8,139 nt of DNA, from contig CALWYM010000018.1 of assembly GCA_944385775.1 (NCBI GenBank), positions 1-8,139 on the forward strand, given 5' to 3'. The position numbers and the translations under genes are program-made. The notes beneath the pieces are model-generated. The model did not search any database and was not told where the DNA came from. It worked only from the letters and a program-made list of their open reading frames with translations. Origin of the DNA: an uncultured Oscillospiraceae bacterium. Lineage in GTDB: Bacteria; Bacillota; Clostridia; Oscillospirales; Oscillospiraceae. This document shows positions 5,684 through 8,139 of this stretch, in pieces. Positions within the stretch are counted from its first letter, which is position 1; each line of letters starts with the position of its first letter.

Positions 5684-7030
5684 ATGAAAAAAACGGTATA
5701 TGTGATTTTTACTATTTTGTGTTTTGCTGTTTTGGTCGTTCCCTCTCTGGGAATGTTAATCGCAGGTCCCAGCGAAGCCGGTGCCAATGAAATTCAGTCG
5801 GAGAAGCCTTTTTTAAAAACGGAGGATGGCTTTAACACACTGTTTCTATCCCAGCTTTCCGACTATGCGTCGGACCACTTTTTCCTCCGTCAGGAGCTTA
5901 TTACCGCTCATAACAGCATTGTCTCGTCACTTTTCGGAGTTTCCGCCGAGGAGGACGTAATACTGGGCAAAGATGGCTGGCTTTACTATTCCTCCACCCT
6001 GGACGATTATACCGGCAGAAACCAGATGACGGTCCGTGAGCTTTACTCCGCCGCAAGTAATCTTCGGCTTATAAGTGAATACGTAAACAGCCGCGGGGCA
6101 AAGTTTCTATTTATAATCGCGCCCAATAAAAATTCCCTTTATCCACAGTATATGCCTGATTTCGGCGCCGTGGCAAAATACAGAAACGCGGACGCCGTTA
6201 TGGCGCTGCTTGACAGCTTCGGTGTAGCCCATACTGACTTCTTTAAGGATTTTGCGTCTGAATCTGAGATTTTGTATTTTAAGCACGATTCCCATTGGAA
6301 CTCTCGCGGCGCGGCACTGGGTGCGGACCTTATAAACAGCGCTTTCGGTCTGGATACAGATTATTACGGCGATCCCTTTACTGGCAGCGAGAGTCACACC
6401 GGCGACCTTTTTGAGATGGTCTACCCAACAGGCAGGGACAGTGAAAAAAATCCCGTCTACGGCGGGGAGCTTTCACCAACCTACGAAAACCCAAATCACC
6501 GACCTGACAGCATTACAATCAACGCTTCGGGAAACGGCGAGGGCAATCTTCTCATGTTCAGGGACAGCTTCGGGAACCTGCTTTATCCTTACCTTGCCGA
6601 TACATACAAAAACTCACGGTTTTCCCGCTCCACGGTGTACGATCTTTCGGCAATGGAGGAGCTTTCAGCGGACTATGTGGCAATCGAGCTGGTAGAGCGA
6701 AATCTTCGATACCTGGTGGACTATACCCCGGTCATGCCCTCTCCTTTACGCGATGTGGCGTTGCCTGATGTAATAGGCGGTCTTACACCGGGTGAGTTTG
6801 ACGAAACAGTACGTGCCCCTGAGGGTTATGCGGCATTTAAGGGCACAGCCCTGGGCGCTGATGACTATTCGCCGGTATATTTACTGCTTGGCAGCCAATG
6901 CTATGAGGCTTTTTTGGGGGCGGATGGTCTCTTTACGGTCTACGTACCGGAAAGCGCCGTACAGAGCGAATGCTTTGTGGCATATACGGTTGACGGAGAG
7001 CTTATTCTGACCCGGGCTGTATCTCAATAA
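5684..7030 (+). CDS. AlgX/DHHW-type SGNH acyltransferase-like protein, extracytoplasmic
   Basis: Protein of 448 residues with an N-terminal signal or membrane anchor (about residues 4-27) and the rest predicted outside. It fits the AlgX/AlgJ/DHHW group of SGNH-fold proteins that partner MBOAT enzymes. GKDGWLYY (95-102) is a common early motif of the group. Catalytic Asp-x-His is seen as D202 and H204 in KHDSHWNSRGA, and the nucleophile candidate is S295 in LLMFRDSFGN. Arg-Asp-Ser replaces the more usual Gly-Asp-Ser. Residues from about 355 to 448 form an extra C-terminal region rich in short hydrophobic strands, which could be a polymer-binding domain. It would transfer the acyl group delivered by the MBOAT protein onto a cell-surface polymer, or remove one. 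The AGGTGG Shine-Dalgarno lies immediately after the upstream stop, so the two genes are almost certainly co-transcribed. Confidence 0.88.
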   Translation: MKKTVYVIFTILCFAVLVVPSLGMLIAGPSEAGANEIQSEKPFLKTEDGFNTLFLSQLSDYASDHFFLRQELITAHNSIVSSLFGVSAEEDVILGKDGWLYYSSTLDDYTGRNQMTVRELYSAASNLRLISEYVNSRGAKFLFIIAPNKNSLYPQYMPDFGAVAKYRNADAVMALLDSFGVAHTDFFKDFASESEILYFKHDSHWNSRGAALGADLINSAFGLDTDYYGDPFTGSESHTGDLFEMVYPTGRDSEKNPVYGGELSPTYENPNHRPDSITINASGNGEGNLLMFRDSFGNLLYPYLADTYKNSRFSRSTVYDLSAMEELSADYVAIELVERNLRYLVDYTPVMPSPLRDVALPDVIGGLTPGEFDETVRAPEGYAAFKGTALGADDYSPVYLLLGSQCYEAFLGADGLFTVYVPESAVQSECFVAYTVDGELILTRAVSQ

Positions 7031-7041
7031 CTGTGTAATAA

Positions 7042-7055
7042 ACGCATTTTTGCGT
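7042..7055 (+). other. Small hairpin between AlgX-like and lipoprotein genes
   Basis: ACGCA-TTTT-TGCGT is a 5-bp stem with a 4-nt loop, 11 bp after the stop of the AlgX-like gene. The sequence after it (CTATTTATATG) is AT-rich but lacks a clean T-run. At best it is a weak or partial terminator, or an mRNA-stability hairpin. I see no confident promoter in the 67-bp gap, so read-through into the lipoprotein gene is likely. Confidence 0.35.
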
Positions 7056-7097
7056 CTATTTATATGAAATCCATAAATGGGAGGAACTTCAAACACA

Positions 7098-7790
7098 ATG
7101 AAAAAAATACTGGTTATAATGCTCGCGCTTGTGATGGTGCTGGTTCTTTGCGCCTGCGGCGGAGATACAAAGGACGCTATTGACGAGGTTGGCGGACAGG
7201 ACGGTCCTACCGCCGTGCTGGAAGGTCAGATCTCGAACAACAGCGGTGATGGCTCTGAGGACCAACAGGAGAATGGGGATTCCCAAGAAACCGAGGAGAC
7301 TGAAACCACCTCCGGTGTTCAGGATGCAGACATCCAGCAGGGCGAAACCACGGTTCAGGGTGAGGAGCCTTCCCAGAACAGCACCCCTGCTCAAGATGAT
7401 ACACCATCTCAGCCGGAGACTCCAGCACAAAACGAGCAGCCGGAAACACCTGCTCAAAATGAAACGACAGCTGATCCGGAAACTCCCGCTCAGCCCGAGA
7501 CTCCTGCACAGCCGGAAACTCCCGCTCAGCCGGAAACACCTGCTCAGAGCGGCACTCCCTCTGACAGTGATACCACCTCTCAGTCCGGCACCGCACCTAC
7601 AAAAGAGGAGGCCGAGAAATATATTGACCAGCCCCTTTCCAGCCTGACAGCCGCCATCGGTCAGCCCAACGGTTCTGACTATGCTCCCAGCTGCCTTGGA
7701 AACGGTGAAGACGGCGAGCTTTTTTACGACGGCTTTACTGTATATACATACAGAGAAGGCAGTCAGGAAACAGTAACCTATGTGGAGTGA
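7098..7790 (+). CDS. Lipoprotein with PETPAQ repeat linker and conserved-looking C-terminal domain
   Basis: Lipoprotein of 230 residues. Start choice: an earlier in-frame ATG at 7077 overlaps the GGGAGGA Shine-Dalgarno (7079-7085), so ATG 7098 with MKKILVIML is preferred. The signal peptide ends in lipobox L17-C18-A19-C20, giving lipid attachment at C20 and anchoring on the outer face of the membrane. Residues 21 to about 167 are a low-complexity Glu/Gln/Thr/Pro-rich linker with six PETPAQ units (106-111, 115-120 and four in tandem at 127-150). This linker probably spans the cell wall. The last 63 residues (168-230) form a compact domain with TAAIGQPNGSDYAPSCLG, one cysteine (C199), and GELFYDGFTVYTYREG. 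I recognise its style from Clostridia lipoproteins but not a function. It ends 4 bp before the SLH gene, so the two are probably co-expressed. Confidence 0.88.
   Translation: MKKILVIMLALVMVLVLCACGGDTKDAIDEVGGQDGPTAVLEGQISNNSGDGSEDQQENGDSQETEETETTSGVQDADIQQGETTVQGEEPSQNSTPAQDDTPSQPETPAQNEQPETPAQNETTADPETPAQPETPAQPETPAQPETPAQSGTPSDSDTTSQSGTAPTKEEAEKYIDQPLSSLTAAIGQPNGSDYAPSCLGNGEDGELFYDGFTVYTYREGSQETVTYVE
7413..7547 (+). repeat. PETPAQ coding repeats (18-bp unit)
   Basis: Six 18-bp units encode PETPAQ: two spaced copies at 7413-7430 and 7440-7457, then four in perfect tandem at 7476-7547. Units differ mainly at third codon positions (for example CCG/CCC, ACT/ACA, GCT/GCA) while the peptide is unchanged. 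Copy-number change by recombination would keep the frame. Confidence 0.93.
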
Positions 7791-7794
7791 GAAG

Positions 7795-8139
7795 ATGAGA
7801 GCTACAGCCACCTTATTGGCACTTGCCGTTTTGTTTACCTGTCTGGGGCAGGTAAGCGTTGTAAACGCTACGGAAACTGAAATTCAGTCTTCCCAGGTAA
7901 TTGACGAAAACAGCCCGTCTCAGGCTGTTTCACAGGACGCTGAAAATACCGAGGAAAACCCTGACGAGCGGTTTGAGGATTTAAGCGAGAGTGAGCTGTC
8001 TCTCAGCTTCAAAACCTCCGAAACACGCCACGAGGCCTATCTGTCCGGCGCCGGAGGAAGCTTCCGACCTGACAGCCCCGTAACCAGGGCGGAGGTCGCT
8101 CAGATGATTTTTAATCTTCTGGACTCCCCTCCCTCAGAC
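7795..8139 (+). CDS. Secreted SLH-domain protein (partial, N-terminus only)
   Basis: The frame is open from ATG 7795 to the right edge (115 residues, no stop). The GGAG Shine-Dalgarno (7784-7787) lies within the last codons of the lipoprotein gene, 7 nt from the start, which supports co-translation. A signal peptide with hydrophobic core at residues 6-23 is followed by a likely cleavage site after VNA (22-25). Residues 26 to about 72 are acidic, Glu/Ser/Gln-rich linker. Residues 79-110 match a S-layer homology motif: EAYLSGAGGSFRPDSPVTRAEVAQMIFNLL, with the conserved FRPD and TRAE elements. SLH domains hold proteins to the wall by binding secondary cell-wall polysaccharide. More SLH repeats or an enzymatic domain may lie beyond the edge, so the overall role is unknown. 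Confidence 0.88.
   Translation, partial: MRATATLLALAVLFTCLGQVSVVNATETEIQSSQVIDENSPSQAVSQDAENTEENPDERFEDLSESELSLSFKTSETRHEAYLSGAGGSFRPDSPVTRAEVAQMIFNLLDSPPSD

Noticed and set aside
4283..7030. Reading the MBOAT/SGNH pair as DltB/DltD
   Set aside because: No DltA ligase or DltC carrier gene is adjacent, and the SGNH partner has AlgX/DHHW-type motifs (DSHWN, GKDGWLYY) rather than a recognisable DltD pattern.
7077..7100. Upstream ATG at 7077 as lipoprotein start
   Set aside because: The codon overlaps the Shine-Dalgarno sequence and would add seven residues ahead of a normal lipoprotein signal peptide.
7089..7811. Long minus-strand open frame of 240 codons opposite the lipoprotein
   Set aside because: It is antisense to a gene with a lipobox, Shine-Dalgarno and repeats. 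Its composition mirrors the repeat DNA (recurrent RCFRL/GSFRL-like peptides), and no ribosome-binding site or family motif is seen.

Overview
The window looks like a chromosomal segment of a Gram-positive Firmicute, most likely a Clostridia-class anaerobe. The evidence is a single-chain (alpha2) glycyl-tRNA synthetase with a zinc-type cysteine pair set, a five-helix LTA-synthase-family enzyme, an S-layer-homology (SLH) secreted protein, a lipoprotein with a clear lipobox, near-consensus sigma-A promoters and strong Shine-Dalgarno sequences. Genus cannot be fixed from sequence reading alone. I see no IS element, integrase, CRISPR array, tRNA or rRNA.

Layout. Positions 1-2861 carry a leftward unit. 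Glycyl-tRNA synthetase (glyS) comes first, and an LTA-synthase/phosphoglycerol-transferase-family gene starts 2 bp after its stop and runs off the left edge (487 residues present, C-terminus missing). Positions 2862-3068 are a divergent regulatory region with two back-to-back promoters and a short glyS leader holding two hairpins. Positions 3069-4109 (rightward) encode a uridine-kinase-like P-loop protein with an uncharacterised N-terminal half. Positions 4110-4282 hold a second promoter with a small palindrome in its spacer and a run of nine G at the ribosome-binding site.

From 4283 to the right edge, four rightward genes are closely packed: an MBOAT (AlgI-type) membrane O-acyltransferase, an extracytoplasmic AlgX/DHHW-type SGNH protein, a lipoprotein with PETPAQ repeats, and the start of an SLH-domain protein cut by the right edge. 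The gaps between them are 9, 67 and 4 bp.

How the genes may work together. The MBOAT and AlgX-like proteins form the standard two-part machine that carries an acyl group across the membrane and places it on an extracellular polymer. DltA- and DltC-type genes are absent here, so acetylation of a polysaccharide is more likely than D-alanylation. The lipoprotein and SLH protein downstream, plus the LTA-synthase-like gene on the other strand, make the whole window except glyS and the kinase a cell-envelope neighbourhood. A link between polymer acylation and SLH anchoring is an inference. I found candidate regulatory and modular oddities but no clear-cut new system.
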